64,000 nucleotides of DNA from Planococcus sp. ISL-109 (GCF_018613655.1 NZ_JAGGPW010000019.1:83991-147990), one strand, 5' to 3'. Shown: positions 11,161 through 21,904, counted from the first letter of the stretch. The notes: generated from the letters alone by a model not told the origin. Numbers and translations: made by a program.

Positions 11161-11663
11161 GCTTGTCGGTCGCCCATTTCTTCAGCTGTGTAGATGATCT
11201 TCATCGGATTTCCGCCGACAAAGGCTCCAGCCGGTACATCTTTATGGACGAGCGTGGCAGCGGAGACGATGGCGCCGTCCCCAATCTTAATGCCGGGCAA
11301 AATTGTACTGTTTGCTCCGATCATGACACGGTCGCCGATAGAAACATCGCCGAGCCGGTATTCCTCAATCAAGTATTCATGTGCAAGAATGGTGGTGTTA
11401 TAGCCGATGACCGTATTCTCCCCGACTTGGATGCGTTCCGGAAACATGACGTCCGGCATGACCATCAGCGCAAACGACGAATGTTTGCCGATTTTCATTC
11501 CAAGAAAATGGCGGAAAAGCCAGTTTTTCATCGGCAAAAACGGTGTGTAGCGAGCGGTCTGGATAACTAGAAAGTTTTTTGCGACTTTCCAGAACGGCAC
11601 GGTTTTGTAAATATGCCAAAGCGAATTAGCCCCTTCTACAGGATATCGCTCCGTGCGTCTCAT
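11151..11663 (-). CDS. yvoF: Acyltransferase of the left-handed beta-helix (LbH) family (YvoF-like)
   Basis: 170 residues with hexapeptide-type repeats in the C-terminal half (IGDRVMIGANSTILPGIKIGDGAIVSAATLV) and a closing VGGNPMKII, typical of trimeric O-acetyltransferases. The acceptor is unknown. It is the last gene of hprK-lgt-yvoD-ppaX-yvoF, with an ATGA overlap to ppaX. Confidence 0.88.
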   Translation of the reverse strand: MRRTERYPVEGANSLWHIYKTVPFWKVAKNFLVIQTARYTPFLPMKNWLFRHFLGMKIGKHSSFALMVMPDVMFPERIQVGENTVIGYNTTILAHEYLIEEYRLGDVSIGDRVMIGANSTILPGIKIGDGAIVSAATLVHKDVPAGAFVGGNPMKIIYTAEEMGDRQAKS

Positions 11664-12313
11664 TTGACGCCCGCTTTCGTCAATTCCAATAAGTCGGTAA
11701 TATGGTTCAGCATGAAATCCGGTTCAAAGCTCGCCAGAAACTCTTCTCCTTTTGCAGCCCAAGCAACGCCTGCTGTCCGGACTCCGGCATTTTTTCCGCC
11801 TTCGATGTCATGTGAATTATCGCCGATCATCAGCGCCCCGTCCTGATCAGCGTCAAGCAAGCGCAAGGCCAATTCAAGCGGCTCCGGATGCGGCTTCGGA
11901 TTTTGCACATGATCCAATGCGACTAAGGCATCGAAGACATCATGGACACCCATCATACGCAAGCCGTGGAGGATCGTCTCTTCCCGTTTCGTAGAGACGA
12001 TTGCCATTTTCATCCCTCTCGACTTCAAGATCCGCAAAGTTTCTGCCACGCCGTCGTATTCTGAGACAAGCTCGTCGTGTAGCGTCCGGTTCAACCGGCG
12101 ATACTGATTGCTCAGCTCATCGGCGCGCCCGGGTGCGATTTCCGTAAACGTTTGCTCCAGCGACGGCCCGATAAACTGCAGCACGTCTTTCCGTACGTAT
12201 TGTCCCGGGAAATGCTCACCGAGTACTGACAAGAATGTTTGGACGATCAATTCATTTGTATCGAGCAATGTTCCATCAAAATCAAACAATAAAGTCGTTA
12301 TATCTTTGTTCAT
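11660..12313 (-). CDS. ppaX: Pyrophosphatase PpaX (HAD family)
   Basis: 217 residues, HAD hydrolase with the nucleophile motif LLFDFDGTLLDTNE at the N-terminus, VSTKRE and the late MIGDNSHDIEGGKNAG. In B. subtilis PpaX hydrolyses the pyrophosphate produced when HPrK/P dephosphorylates P-Ser-HPr by phosphorolysis, which fits its place in the hprK operon. It overlaps yvoD by ATGA. Confidence 0.94.
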   Translation of the reverse strand: MNKDITTLLFDFDGTLLDTNELIVQTFLSVLGEHFPGQYVRKDVLQFIGPSLEQTFTEIAPGRADELSNQYRRLNRTLHDELVSEYDGVAETLRILKSRGMKMAIVSTKREETILHGLRMMGVHDVFDALVALDHVQNPKPHPEPLELALRLLDADQDGALMIGDNSHDIEGGKNAGVRTAGVAWAAKGEEFLASFEPDFMLNHITDLLELTKAGVK

Positions 12314-13245
12314 GTCGACACCACTTCCTTCTGATTGTCTTCAGCCCGCCTCCACAGATATGAAATGAATATCGTCAGGACGAGCGCTGTAATGACGCGA
12401 ATTAGTAGCAGCGGCCAGATTGGGATGCCGAGCGGAATGAAGATAAGCGTATCCTCAACAATCGCGTGGCAAGCCACCAGGAAAATAAAAGCGAGCGTGG
12501 CATCTTTCCTGCTAACCCCATCCTCTTGCACCGCCTGGATCATCACACCTGCCCCCATCGCCAAGCCAAAAATCAACCCGGATGCGAGCGTCAGCGATGT
12601 ATTTTTCTCCACGCCGAGCAGGCGCGTAAGAGGCCCCATCATACCCGCGATTTTCTGCAGGTAATGTCGATCTTTCAATACTTGGATCATGAGCATGAGC
12701 GGAATGACGATCATCGCCAGCTGCAACACTCCGAAACTTGCCTTCTCCAAGCCGAGCAGGAAGATACCAAGCCATGTTTCCGGAGCTGCCGCGACTTCCG
12801 GTGCAAAACCGTATTGCGCAATCTCACCGCCGCCTGACCATAATAAATTGATCAAGATCCCGGACATGGCAGCAAGCCCGAAACGGACAACCAGGACAAC
12901 CCATAAGCGAACGCCGACTTTCAGTGCTACAGCGGTCTCAATAAAGATATTATGAGAAAATGATAACATGACCGCCAGGATAAAAACTTCCTTCACTGTC
13001 AGTTCAAGCGATAAAATCCCTGCTATTCCGGCATACAGGTTCAGCGCATTGCCAAGCACCAGCGGCACGGCGGCTTCGCCGCTTAAACCGAAAATCCCCA
13101 TAACCGGCGCCACAAAATCAATGATAAACGGCAGCACCGGCGTAAATTGCAGCATCGTAATAAGCAAGGTGATCGGAAAAATGATTTTCCCGAGCGACCA
13201 CGTTGTCTTTAATCCGGCCTTCAAGCCATTTTTCAAAGTCGACAT
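12310..13245 (-). CDS. yvoD: Nucleoside-recognition (gate) domain membrane protein (YvoD-like)
   Basis: 311 residues and multi-pass: roughly eight hydrophobic segments from KIIFPITLLITMLQF to ALVLTIFISYLWR, with two nucleoside-recognition/gate repeats. The function is not established; related gate domains occur in nucleoside transporters and spore proteins. The start chosen is MSTLKNGLKAG, 31 codons inside the longest frame, with an AGGAAAGAAGAGA site. It lies between lgt and ppaX in the hprK operon. Confidence 0.85.
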   Translation of the reverse strand: MSTLKNGLKAGLKTTWSLGKIIFPITLLITMLQFTPVLPFIIDFVAPVMGIFGLSGEAAVPLVLGNALNLYAGIAGILSLELTVKEVFILAVMLSFSHNIFIETAVALKVGVRLWVVLVVRFGLAAMSGILINLLWSGGGEIAQYGFAPEVAAAPETWLGIFLLGLEKASFGVLQLAMIVIPLMLMIQVLKDRHYLQKIAGMMGPLTRLLGVEKNTSLTLASGLIFGLAMGAGVMIQAVQEDGVSRKDATLAFIFLVACHAIVEDTLIFIPLGIPIWPLLLIRVITALVLTIFISYLWRRAEDNQKEVVST

Positions 13246-13264
13246 TCGATCTCTTCTTTCCTTC

Positions 13265-14077
13265 TTATTTGTCCAAATAATGGGGCGGTTTTTTGAGTGC
13301 CGTCCGCCGGTAAATGATGAAAGCAAGTCCAATGACAATGGCGATCACCGACACAAACTGTGCGGCGCGCAATTCCCCGATTACATAAAGGCTGTCGGTG
13401 CGCATGCCTTCAATGAAGAAACGGCCGACCGAATACCAGATCATATAGAAGAAGAACATTTCGCCGCGCACCAAATTGACTTTTCTAAGCAGCAGCAAAA
13501 TGACAATTCCGGCCAAGCTCCACATGGATTCGTAGAGAAAGGTTGGATGATAATAAGTACCATCTATGTACATATGGTTAATGATCCAATCCGGGATGAA
13601 CAAATTCTCGAGAAACTGACGCGACACTTCTCCGCCGTGTGCTTCCTGGTTGATGAAATTGCCCCAGCGGCCGATCGCCTGGCCGATCAAGATGCTCGGC
13701 GCCAAAATATCCGCGACTTTTAGAAACGGCGTATTGCGGCGCTTCGTGAAGATATACGCCACAATGACCGAAGCGATCAAAGCGCCGTGTATCGCAATGC
13801 CGCCGTTCCAAATGGCTATTATTTCCGCAGGCTGGTCTTTGTAATTCTCCCATTCGAACATAACATAATAAATGCGCGCGCCGACGATGGCGAGCGGAAC
13901 AGCCCAAATCAGTAAATCGGTCAGGTAATCCGGATGCAGGCCGCGTTTGACCATTTCCTTTTGTCCGACTAAAAATGCGATGACTATGCCGCTGGCGATA
14001 ATGACGCCGTACCAGCGCACGTCGATCGGTCCGAGTGAAAATGCCACCGGGTCAATCGATGCTAAAATTGAATACAT
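13265..14077 (-). CDS. lgt: Prolipoprotein diacylglyceryl transferase
   Basis: 270 residues, about seven transmembrane segments. The Lgt signature is IGRWGNFINQEAHGG; LGPIDVRWYG near the start and GRFFIEGMRTDSL near the end are also conserved. It transfers diacylglycerol from phosphatidylglycerol to the lipobox Cys of prolipoproteins, two of which (PrsA and a YtkA-like protein) are in this window. The ATG at 14077 has GGGAAGGTG at the proper distance; a GTG three codons upstream is too close to that site. Confidence 0.96.
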   Translation of the reverse strand: MYSILASIDPVAFSLGPIDVRWYGVIIASGIVIAFLVGQKEMVKRGLHPDYLTDLLIWAVPLAIVGARIYYVMFEWENYKDQPAEIIAIWNGGIAIHGALIASVIVAYIFTKRRNTPFLKVADILAPSILIGQAIGRWGNFINQEAHGGEVSRQFLENLFIPDWIINHMYIDGTYYHPTFLYESMWSLAGIVILLLLRKVNLVRGEMFFFYMIWYSVGRFFIEGMRTDSLYVIGELRAAQFVSVIAIVIGLAFIIYRRTALKKPPHYLDK

Positions 14078-14098
14078 AAAGTGCACCTTCCCATTCGC

Positions 14099-15025
14099 TT
14101 AATTTGTATCTTGTGCGATGACGTCATCAAGCCGCTTGGAAAACTCTTCAGCAGCATTGACCCCCATGCGTTTCAGGCGGTAGTTCATCGCTGCCACTTC
14201 GATAATGACGGAAAGGTTGCGTCCCGGACGAACTGGAATGGTCAGCTTGGTCAATTCCGTATCGATGATTTTCATCGTCTCTTCCTCAAGGCCGAGACGG
14301 TCGTATGTTTTGTCAGGATCCCATAACTCGAGATCGATGACTAGCGAAATGCGCTTAAAGTTGCGCACGGCACTGGCACCAAACAAAGTCATAATGTCGA
14401 TGATGCCGACACCGCGGATTTCGAGCAAGTGCTCGATCAGTTTCGGCGGATGTCCGATGAGCGTATCTTCTCCTTCTTGACGAATCTCCACACAATCATC
14501 CGCAACTAGGCGATGGCCTTTTTTGACCAGCTCCAATGCTGTTTCGCTTTTCCCGACGCCACTTTTCCCAGTCAGCAAAACACCGATGCCGTAAATATCG
14601 ACAAGAACACCGTGTACAGCAGTCGTCGGAGCAAGCTGGCTTTCCAAAAAATTCGTCAGCAAACTCGAGAATCGTGTCGTCGTCATTTTTGTGCTGAGCA
14701 CTGGCACATGCCTTTCAGAAGAAGCGATGACCAATTCTTTAGGCACTTCAACATCGTTGGAGACGATGATTGCGGGTGTATCATCTGTACATAATTTCAT
14801 CATCCGGTCGAGCCGCTCTTCCGGTTTCAGCATGGCGAAAAAGGAAAGTTCCGTCTTGCCAAGCAATTGCATCCGGTTCGCCGGATAATGAGTGAAATAT
14901 CCGGCCATTTCAAGGCCAGGCCTCGAAATATCACTGATGGCGATTCGTCGGCCGATGCCTTCCTCGCCGCTGATCAGCTTTAAGGCAAACATATCCATCA
15001 CTTGTTTCACTGTAACTTGTCCCAT
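14099..15025 (-). CDS. hprK: HPr kinase/phosphorylase
   Basis: 308 residues, standard length. Walker A GKSGVGKS is at 153-160, followed by the HPrK signature [10 protein letters not shown]. It phosphorylates HPr on a serine in response to glycolytic intermediates and reverses this with phosphate, setting carbon catabolite repression. It is the first gene of hprK-lgt-yvoD-ppaX-yvoF, with its own promoter about 70 nt upstream. Confidence 0.97.
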   Translation of the reverse strand: MGQVTVKQVMDMFALKLISGEEGIGRRIAISDISRPGLEMAGYFTHYPANRMQLLGKTELSFFAMLKPEERLDRMMKLCTDDTPAIIVSNDVEVPKELVIASSERHVPVLSTKMTTTRFSSLLTNFLESQLAPTTAVHGVLVDIYGIGVLLTGKSGVGKSETALELVKKGHRLVADDCVEIRQEGEDTLIGHPPKLIEHLLEIRGVGIIDIMTLFGASAVRNFKRISLVIDLELWDPDKTYDRLGLEEETMKIIDTELTKLTIPVRPGRNLSVIIEVAAMNYRLKRMGVNAAEEFSKRLDDVIAQDTN

Positions 15026-15097
15026 ATTTTCCCCTCATTCCCCCGGCTGTGCAATTGAAGACTCTAAAAGCCTTGCTCCTGCCAGCGGTTTGTTTTT

Positions 15098-15125
15098 ATT
15101 TTAACATGGAAAAAAGGAAATTGAA
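15098..15125 (-). promoter_or_regulatory. Probable hprK promoter
   Basis: Minus strand TTCAAT (15120-15125), 16-nt spacer, TAAAAT (15098-15103). Confidence 0.5.
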
Positions 15126-15185
15126 GGATTTCGTCCCCTTTCTGCCTGTTTCCTTCTATATAAGAAATGAAAGGAGGAATTGTTT

Positions 15186-15731
15186 ATGAAGATACTTATT
15201 GATGCTGGACATGGCCCTGCCACTTACGGCAAACGCACACCGGATGGCAGAATGCGGGAATTCCACTTTAACGCCGCCGTCGCAGAGGAGGTGAAAAAAA
15301 GGCTTGCTGCAGAAGGCTACACTGTGTTGTTCAGCCACCAGGCGGACCGCGATGTTCCCTTAGTAGAGCGAACCCGTTTCGCCAACCGCACCGGCGCGGA
15401 TCTTTTAGTGTCGATCCATGCCAATGCTGCAGGGACTGGTGGCTATAACGCTGCCGAAGGAATCGAATGCTTTGTCTACCCTGCCGCACCTGCACGCACA
15501 CGCAAATTCGGCGAGTTGCTTCAAAACTCGCTCGTTGTGTCGACGCGGCGAAAAAACCGCGGCTTGAAAACAGCCGATTTCGCTATGTTGCGCGATACAT
15601 CAATGCCTGCAGTGTTAGTCGAATGCGGATTTATGACGAATAAGCAAGAAGCGGCACTATTGCAATCCACTGAATACCGGAAACGCTGTGCCCGCGCAAT
15701 TACCTTTGCAATCACCTGCATGGAAATTTAA
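15186..15731 (+). CDS. N-acetylmuramoyl-L-alanine amidase (Amidase_3), leaderless
   Basis: 181 residues, entirely one Amidase_3 domain. The zinc ligands and catalytic residues expected for the family are visible: H9 in DAGHG, E25, H78 in SIHAN and E146 in VECGF. It would cut the amide bond between muramic acid and the stem peptide. There is no signal peptide, membrane anchor or wall-binding domain, unlike CwlD or CwlC-type enzymes. The ATG follows AGGAGG by 8 nt. It is a single gene, divergent from hprK and convergent with yvlB. A phage-lysin origin is possible but no phage genes are nearby. Confidence 0.87.
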   Translation: MKILIDAGHGPATYGKRTPDGRMREFHFNAAVAEEVKKRLAAEGYTVLFSHQADRDVPLVERTRFANRTGADLLVSIHANAAGTGGYNAAEGIECFVYPAAPARTRKFGELLQNSLVVSTRRKNRGLKTADFAMLRDTSMPAVLVECGFMTNKQEAALLQSTEYRKRCARAITFAITCMEI

Positions 15732-15736
15732 CGCCA

Positions 15737-15772
15737 AAACCCCCATTGGAGAGTTTTCTCCAATGGGGGTTT
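15737..15772. terminator. Bidirectional terminator between amidase gene and yvlB
   Basis: 16-bp perfect stem (AAACCCCCATTGGAGA with its complement), 4-nt loop, T/A runs on both sides. Confidence 0.88.
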
Positions 15773-15787
15773 TGTGTTGTGCACTGA

Positions 15788-16948
15788 TTAATCGATTGTC
15801 AAATAACGGACGAGAATCGATCCGGTTTTGGTTTCGCCGTAAACGAGCAACGGTCCACCAGCTGATTCCGTATCCCCGCTCTTCGTGAAATGCATTTTCT
15901 TTTGCATAAACTGCCCTTGCTCATGGCTGCTGTCGATATCCGATAGCATAACGTCCATTCGGCCAAGGTTAGAAGAAACCTCGCCGCGCAGCGCCAAATG
16001 CTGTGGAATGTAAATTTCCACGTTGCCGGCCAAAGTCTTCGCTTCGATTTTTTTCGCTTGTTTGCTGCGCGTCGTCGCCACGACATTGCCATTGAGCGAT
16101 TTGGCATCGACGTCTTCAATATCGCCGTCTACATAAATGCGGCCGTTCAACGTCTCCGCTTCGAGCTCGCGGCCTTTCACTTCCATGATTTGAATCGGGC
16201 CATTAGCCGTTTCCAGCTCAGCTTCTTCGAATTGAATCGTTTTCAAATCGATTTTGCCGTTTGCTGTTTTGGCTTTGATCAAAGCTGAATCGATGCGTTT
16301 CATCGTAAAGCCGCCATTGAACAAGCGGACGACAATTTGCTCGTAAGCCGCTGCCGGCACATACAACACAATATTCACTTGCGTCGTTTTCATATCACTG
16401 ATGATGCGCAATTTCCGCTCATCCGCAATAAACACAAATTTCTCCAGGAAATCATGTTTAGCCTGTTCCGGTGATTCTGCACGGAACGCTTTCACGCTGC
16501 ATTCTGCACGTATCGATCCGTCTTGGGAAGGGAAAACTTCCAATTGGCCATTGGCGATGTCCGCAATGATCGTGTGCAGTTCCGCACTTTCCTCCGTAAA
16601 AGTATGTTCAAAGCGGATTGCTTCACCAAATGGAGAATCGAATTCCATTGTTTTTAGCTTATCTGCGGATGTTTGCATAAACTGCATCATCCGATCGCCC
16701 AGATCATTGAAATCTTTGGACATATTCTTAGAGAAATCTTTCGAAAAGTCTTTAGAGATTCTTTTGAACACATCTTCCGGACGGAAAAATCCTCGCTTAC
16801 CCCGTGAACTGCGTTGCGTATCACGGCCATAGTCTCTAGAACCGCTTGATTCTCCGCCATCGATCGCCTTTAATAGTTCGACCGCTTCACGTGCCGAAAT
16901 GGTTCCGTTCTCAACCATGTCCAAAATGCGTTCTTTTTCAGTTTGCAT
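15788..16948 (-). CDS. yvlB: DUF4097-family cell-envelope stress protein (YvlB-like)
   Basis: 386 residues. The first 35 resemble the short N-terminal helical domain of YvlB (MQTEKERILDMVENGTISAREAVELL in two parts). A basic linker with KDFSKDFSK repeats follows, then a beta-helical DUF4097 region with repeating TANGKIDL, TANGPIQI, TLNGRIYV and SLNGNVV units. In B. subtilis yvlB belongs to the sigma-W-controlled yvlABCD operon downstream of uvrA. Here only yvlB is present, behind a matching sigma-W-like promoter that overlaps the uvrA stop. Molecular function unknown. Confidence 0.85.
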   Translation of the reverse strand: MQTEKERILDMVENGTISAREAVELLKAIDGGESSGSRDYGRDTQRSSRGKRGFFRPEDVFKRISKDFSKDFSKNMSKDFNDLGDRMMQFMQTSADKLKTMEFDSPFGEAIRFEHTFTEESAELHTIIADIANGQLEVFPSQDGSIRAECSVKAFRAESPEQAKHDFLEKFVFIADERKLRIISDMKTTQVNIVLYVPAAAYEQIVVRLFNGGFTMKRIDSALIKAKTANGKIDLKTIQFEEAELETANGPIQIMEVKGRELEAETLNGRIYVDGDIEDVDAKSLNGNVVATTRSKQAKKIEAKTLAGNVEIYIPQHLALRGEVSSNLGRMDVMLSDIDSSHEQGQFMQKKMHFTKSGDTESAGGPLLVYGETKTGSILVRYLTID

Positions 16949-16967
16949 ATCGTTTGGCCTCCTCTTC

Positions 16968-16993
16968 GGCTTTTCTGCCTTCGCAGAAAAGCC
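16968..16993 (-). other. Perfect 11-bp hairpin in yvlB leader
   Basis: GGCTTTTCTGC, 4-nt loop, GCAGAAAAGCC. There is no T-run after it on the minus strand, so it is not a normal terminator. It stands just upstream of the GAGGAGG site of yvlB. Confidence 0.5.
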
Positions 16994-17009
16994 TGTTCTA
17001 TTTTAATGA

Positions 17010-17035
17010 TACGTTTTGACGCGTGGAAAGTTTCA
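17010..17035 (-). promoter_or_regulatory. Probable sigma-W (ECF) promoter of yvlB
   Basis: Minus strand TGAAAC (17030-17035), 16-nt spacer, CGTA (17010-17013): the sigma-W consensus and spacing. The -35 overlaps the uvrA stop codon. B. subtilis yvlABCD is a known sigma-W target. Confidence 0.7.
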
Positions 17036-19915
17036 CTTTACTTTCTTTTTCTTTGCTGCTGCTTTTCCGATGCGCTCTTCCATCCGTTTGCGGTCGCGCT
17101 CGAGAATCGGCTTTAAATACATGCCGGTGTAGGATTCTTTGACATTGGCGATATCTTCCGGCGTCCCTATCGCTATAATAGTCCCGCCTTTGTCTCCGCC
17201 TTCCGGTCCAAGGTCGATCAAATAATCGGCGGTTTTGATGACATCGAGGTTATGCTCGATCGTCAACACCGTATCGCCGTTATCCACCAGCCGCTGCAAC
17301 ACTTTCAATAAGCGTGAAATATCATCGGCATGCAGGCCTGTAGTCGGTTCGTCCAAAATGTAGAATGATTTGCCGTTTGAGCGTTTATGCAATTCTGAGG
17401 CGAGCTTGACGCGCTGTGCTTCACCGCCGGAGAGCGTGGTCGCCGGCTGTCCGAGCGTAACATACCCAAGTCCGACATCGACAATGGTTTTTAATTTGCG
17501 GTTGATTTTCGGGATGTTCTCAAAGAATCCATAAGCATCTTCCACTGTCATTCTCAATACGTCTGCGATGTTTTTATCTTTGTATTTCACTTCCAGTGTC
17601 TCGCGGTTATAGCGTTTGCCGTGGCATATTTCACAAGGTACATAGACATCCGGCAGAAAATGCATTTCGATTTTGATGATGCCATCGCCTCGGCAGGCTT
17701 CGCATCGTCCGCCTTTGACGTTAAAGCTGAAACGGCCTTTTTTGTATCCGCGCACTTTTGCTTCATTGGTCGAAGCATAGAGGTCTCGGATGTCATCGAA
17801 CACTCCCGTATAAGTTGCCGGATTGGAACGTGGTGTCCGTCCGATCGGTGACTGGTCGATCTCGATGACTTTTTCCAGCTCTTCGATGCCTTCTACCGAT
17901 TTGTGCTGGCCAGGCTTGGCCCGGGCACGGTTCAGTTTATGGGCAAGCGACTTATAGAGGATTTCATTGATCAATGTACTCTTCCCAGAGCCTGAGACAC
18001 CCGTAACGGCTGTGAATAAGCCAATCGGGATGTCGACATCGACGTTTCTCAAGTTGTTCGCCGAAGCCCCCCGAATCGAAATCTTCCGGTCACTCGGCTT
18101 TCGGCGCTCAGCTGGCAGCGGAATGAATCTCTTTCCACTTAAATACTGGCCAGTCAATGATTTTTTATTTTTCATCACTTTTTCCGGTGTGCCCGCGGCA
18201 ACGATTTCCCCGCCGTGCACGCCAGCTCCAGGGCCTACATCGATTAAATAGTCCGCTGCCATCATCGTATCTTCATCGTGTTCGACGACGATGAGCGTAT
18301 TGCCGATATCCCGCATATTTTTCAAGGTGCTGATGAGGCGATCATTATCCCGCTGATGAAGGCCGATCGATGGTTCATCAAGGATGTATAATACGCCCGT
18401 CAGCCGGGAGCCGATTTGAGTCGCGAGGCGGATGCGCTGGGCTTCGCCTCCCGACAAGGTTCCGGATGCCCGATTCAACGTTAAATAATCCAGTCCGACA
18501 TTGATTAGGAAGCCAACACGCTCCTGAATCTCCCGGAGGATCATATTGGCAATCTGCCGGTCTTTCTCGGACAACGTCAACCCGTCAAAAAATGCCTGTG
18601 CTTCGGTAATCGAGTATTCCACAACTTGGCCGATATGAAGATTATTGACTTTGACGGCGAGTGATTCCGGCTTTAGACGGTAACCCGCACACGTTGGGCA
18701 CGCTTGCTCGCCCATAAATTTCTCCATCATGTCGCGGATATAGTCGGAACTTGTTTCCCGGTAGCGCCGATCGATGTTCGATAGCACCCCTTCAAAATAA
18801 ATATGGCTGTCTCGGATTTTGCCGTAATCATTTTCGTAGCGGAAGCGGATTTTTTCATTGTCCGAGCCGTGCAGGATAATGTGAACTTGATCTTCCGGCA
18901 ATTCGTTCATCGGCACGTCCATTTCGATTCCGAAATGGCGGCACACTGCTTGCAGAAGTTGCGGATAGTATTGTGAACTCGTCGGGCGCCACGGAGCAAT
19001 CGCGTGGTCGGCGAGCGTCACAGTCCAATCGGGAATGACGAGTTCCGGATCGACTTCGAGCTTCAAGCCGAGGCCGTCACATTCCGGGCACGCGCCGAAT
19101 GGCGAGTTGAACGAAAACATTCTTGGTTCGAGTTCGCCGATGGAAAATCCACAGATCGGGCAGGCATGATGTTCACTGAACAACAGTTCTTCCTGATCCA
19201 TTACATCAACGAGCACGCGCCCTTCCCCGAGGCGCAGAGCCGACTCAAGCGAGTCGCTTAAGCGCGGGGCAATACCTTCTTTCATGATGATTCGGTCGAT
19301 GACCACTTCAATGGAATGCTTTTTGTTTTTGTCGAGTGAAATATCATCGTCCAAATCAATGAGTTCCCCGTTGACGCGGACCCGAACATATCCTTGCTTT
19401 TTCACATCTTCCAGCAACTTCACATGCGTTCCTTTACGGCCTGACACGAGCGGCGCCAAAATTTGCATGCGCGTCCGCTCCGGATATTCAACCAAACGGT
19501 CGACCATTTGTTGCACCGTCTGCGAAGAAATTTCAATGCCATGGTTCGGGCAGATCGGCTTGCCGATCCGTGCGTACATCAGACGGATGTAATCGTAGAT
19601 TTCCGTTACGGTCGCAACTGTCGACCGCGGGTTTTTGCTTGTCGTCTTCTGGTCGATTGAAATCGCCGGAGATAAGCCTTCAATCAAATCGACATCCGGC
19701 TTGTCCATCTGCCCGAGAAATTGGCGGGCATATGAAGACAATGATTCAACATAGCGCCGTTGCCCTTCCGCATAAATCGTATCAAATGCCAAAGACGATT
19801 TCCCGGAGCCGGACAACCCGGTCATAACGACCAGCTTGTCACGCGGAATGACGACGTCAATATTCTTTAAGTTATGGGCACGCGCACCTTGTATGCGTAT
19901 CTCTTGGTTTTTCAA
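17033..19915 (-). CDS. uvrA: Excinuclease ABC subunit A
   Basis: 960 residues, full length. Two ABC ATPase halves carry [13 protein letters not shown] and [13 protein letters not shown]. Zinc-binding CxxC pairs ([24 protein letters not shown]) and two LSGGEAQR signatures are present. It scans DNA for lesions with UvrB in nucleotide excision repair. The start is TTG, supported by GGAAGGAT upstream and by the conserved N-terminal [11 protein letters not shown]. It follows uvrB by 6 nt and shares its LexA-controlled promoter. Confidence 0.97.
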   Translation of the reverse strand: MKNQEIRIQGARAHNLKNIDVVIPRDKLVVMTGLSGSGKSSLAFDTIYAEGQRRYVESLSSYARQFLGQMDKPDVDLIEGLSPAISIDQKTTSKNPRSTVATVTEIYDYIRLMYARIGKPICPNHGIEISSQTVQQMVDRLVEYPERTRMQILAPLVSGRKGTHVKLLEDVKKQGYVRVRVNGELIDLDDDISLDKNKKHSIEVVIDRIIMKEGIAPRLSDSLESALRLGEGRVLVDVMDQEELLFSEHHACPICGFSIGELEPRMFSFNSPFGACPECDGLGLKLEVDPELVIPDWTVTLADHAIAPWRPTSSQYYPQLLQAVCRHFGIEMDVPMNELPEDQVHIILHGSDNEKIRFRYENDYGKIRDSHIYFEGVLSNIDRRYRETSSDYIRDMMEKFMGEQACPTCAGYRLKPESLAVKVNNLHIGQVVEYSITEAQAFFDGLTLSEKDRQIANMILREIQERVGFLINVGLDYLTLNRASGTLSGGEAQRIRLATQIGSRLTGVLYILDEPSIGLHQRDNDRLISTLKNMRDIGNTLIVVEHDEDTMMAADYLIDVGPGAGVHGGEIVAAGTPEKVMKNKKSLTGQYLSGKRFIPLPAERRKPSDRKISIRGASANNLRNVDVDIPIGLFTAVTGVSGSGKSTLINEILYKSLAHKLNRARAKPGQHKSVEGIEELEKVIEIDQSPIGRTPRSNPATYTGVFDDIRDLYASTNEAKVRGYKKGRFSFNVKGGRCEACRGDGIIKIEMHFLPDVYVPCEICHGKRYNRETLEVKYKDKNIADVLRMTVEDAYGFFENIPKINRKLKTIVDVGLGYVTLGQPATTLSGGEAQRVKLASELHKRSNGKSFYILDEPTTGLHADDISRLLKVLQRLVDNGDTVLTIEHNLDVIKTADYLIDLGPEGGDKGGTIIAIGTPEDIANVKESYTGMYLKPILERDRKRMEERIGKAAAKKKKVK

Positions 19916-19921
19916 GTTCTA

Positions 19922-21904
19922 TCATCCTTCCGCTTTCAATTCCAGCACCGTGTCGCGCAGTTCGGCGGCGCGTTCGAAATCGAGCGCTTTTGCTGCTTCC
20001 TTCATTTCCGTTTCGAGCAAAGCGATCAGCTTCATGCGGTCTGCTTTGTTGAGCTTTTTCCCTTGCACTGCTTTGCTGATATACTCTTCCGTTTCCTCCG
20101 CCGCTTCTGTTGCACGGATAACATCGCGAATTTTCTTCTTTATCGTAACCGGCGTAATGCCATGTTCTTCATTATAAGCCGCTTGGATCGTGCGGCGACG
20201 ATCGGTTTCATCGATCGCTTTTTGCATTGAATCCGTTATTCGGTCCGCATACATAATAACATGGCCGTTCTCATTTCTAGCCGCACGCCCCATCGTCTGA
20301 ATCAAGGCGCGTTCTGAGCGCAGGAAGCCTTCCTTGTCCGCATCCAAAATAGTAACTAGGGAAACTTCCGGAATGTCTAGTCCTTCACGCAGCAAGTTGA
20401 TTCCGACAAGCACATCGTATACGCCCATCCGCAACTCGCGGATGATCTCGATGCGCTCGAGCGTCTTGATTTCGGAATGCAGGTAATTGACCTTGACCCC
20501 GGCTTCTTTCAAGTAATTCGTCAAGTCTTCCGACATTTTCTTCGTCAACGTTGTCACCAACACCCGTTCGCCGCGTTCTTTGCGCTGCTGGATTTGGTCC
20601 ATGAGATCATCGATTTGCCCTTCGATCGGCTTGATTTCGATTTCAGGATCGAGCAAGCCAGTCGGGCGGATGATCTGCTCCACCATCTCTGGTGTATGTT
20701 CAAGTTCATATGCTCCCGGTGTTGCTGAAACGAATACAGCCTGTTTAATATGCTCTTCAAATTCCGTAAATGTTAATGGACGATTATCCATCGCTGACGG
20801 CAGGCGGAAACCGTAGTCAACCAGTACTTTTTTACGCGCTTGGTCACCATTGAACATACCGCGTACTTGCGGCAAGGTCACGTGGCTTTCGTCTACGACC
20901 AATAGGAAGTCGTCCGGGAAATAGTCGATCAATGTATAGGGTTGTGCGCCTGGTGGACGCAACGTCAAATGGCGCGAATAGTTTTCGATGCCCGAGCAGA
21001 AGCCCATTTCACGCATCATTTCCAAATCATAGCGCGTCCGTTGCTCGAGCCGTTGTGCTTCGAGCAATTTGTCTTCCGCACGCATTTCTATCAGACGCTC
21101 TTCCAGTTCTGCTTCAATGTTCTCGATTGCTTTGACCATTTTTTCTTCACGCGTAACAAAGTGGGACGCCGGGAAAATGGCGACATGTTCTCGATCCCCG
21201 ATGATTTCACCTGTCAGTGCATCCACTTCACGGATGCGGTCGATTTCGTCGCCGAAAAATTCGACGCGCAAGCAGCGTTCATCGCGTGAAGCTGGGAAAA
21301 TTTCCACTACGTCGCCGCGAACGCGGAACGTACCCCGGATAAAGTTGATGTCATTGCGTTCGTACTGAACGTCTACCAATTTACGGAGCAGCTGATTGCG
21401 CTCGATCTCCATGCCTTTGCGCAGCGACACTACGAGTTCACGGTATTCTTTCGGTGAACCAAGACCGTAAATACAAGAAACGGAAGCGATTACAATCACA
21501 TCATCCCGTTCGAATAAAGAACTTGTCGCCGAGTGGCGCAATTTATCGATTTCATCGTTGATGCTGGCATCTTTTTCTATAAATGTGTCGGATTGAGGCA
21601 CGTACGCCTCAGGCTGATAGTAATCATAGTAACTAACAAAATACTCTACTGCATTGTCAGGGAAAAACTCTTTGAATTCACTATAGAGCTGGCCAGCCAA
21701 TGTTTTATTATGGGCCATGACCAATGTCGGTTTTTTCACTTGCTGAATCACATTGGACATCGTATACGTTTTTCCTGTGCCTGTCGCGCCGAGCAAGGTT
21801 TGCATTCGCTTGCCCCCTAACACTCCTTCGGTTAACTTGGCGATGGCATCCGGCTGATCCCCGGCCGGTTCATAAGGAGCTTGTAGGTTGAATTCCTTTT
21901 TCAT
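19922..21904 (-). CDS. uvrB: Excinuclease ABC subunit B
   Basis: 660 residues. Helicase motif I is GATGTGKT and the Walker B region is DESHVTLPQ. There is a beta-hairpin region ([12 protein letters not shown]), helicase C-terminal motifs ([17 protein letters not shown]) and a C-terminal UVR domain that contacts UvrC. It verifies the lesion after UvrA loading. A LexA box and promoter lie upstream. Confidence 0.97.
   Translation of the reverse strand: MKKEFNLQAPYEPAGDQPDAIAKLTEGVLGGKRMQTLLGATGTGKTYTMSNVIQQVKKPTLVMAHNKTLAGQLYSEFKEFFPDNAVEYFVSYYDYYQPEAYVPQSDTFIEKDASINDEIDKLRHSATSSLFERDDVIVIASVSCIYGLGSPKEYRELVVSLRKGMEIERNQLLRKLVDVQYERNDINFIRGTFRVRGDVVEIFPASRDERCLRVEFFGDEIDRIREVDALTGEIIGDREHVAIFPASHFVTREEKMVKAIENIEAELEERLIEMRAEDKLLEAQRLEQRTRYDLEMMREMGFCSGIENYSRHLTLRPPGAQPYTLIDYFPDDFLLVVDESHVTLPQVRGMFNGDQARKKVLVDYGFRLPSAMDNRPLTFTEFEEHIKQAVFVSATPGAYELEHTPEMVEQIIRPTGLLDPEIEIKPIEGQIDDLMDQIQQRKERGERVLVTTLTKKMSEDLTNYLKEAGVKVNYLHSEIKTLERIEIIRELRMGVYDVLVGINLLREGLDIPEVSLVTILDADKEGFLRSERALIQTMGRAARNENGHVIMYADRITDSMQKAIDETDRRRTIQAAYNEEHGITPVTIKKKIRDVIRATEAAEETEEYISKAVQGKKLNKADRMKLIALLETEMKEAAKALDFERAAELRDTVLELKAEG

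Noticed and set aside
12968..13723. Plus-strand open frame (251 codons) opposite yvoD and lgt
   Set aside because: Antisense to two membrane-protein genes with clear motifs; no independent support.
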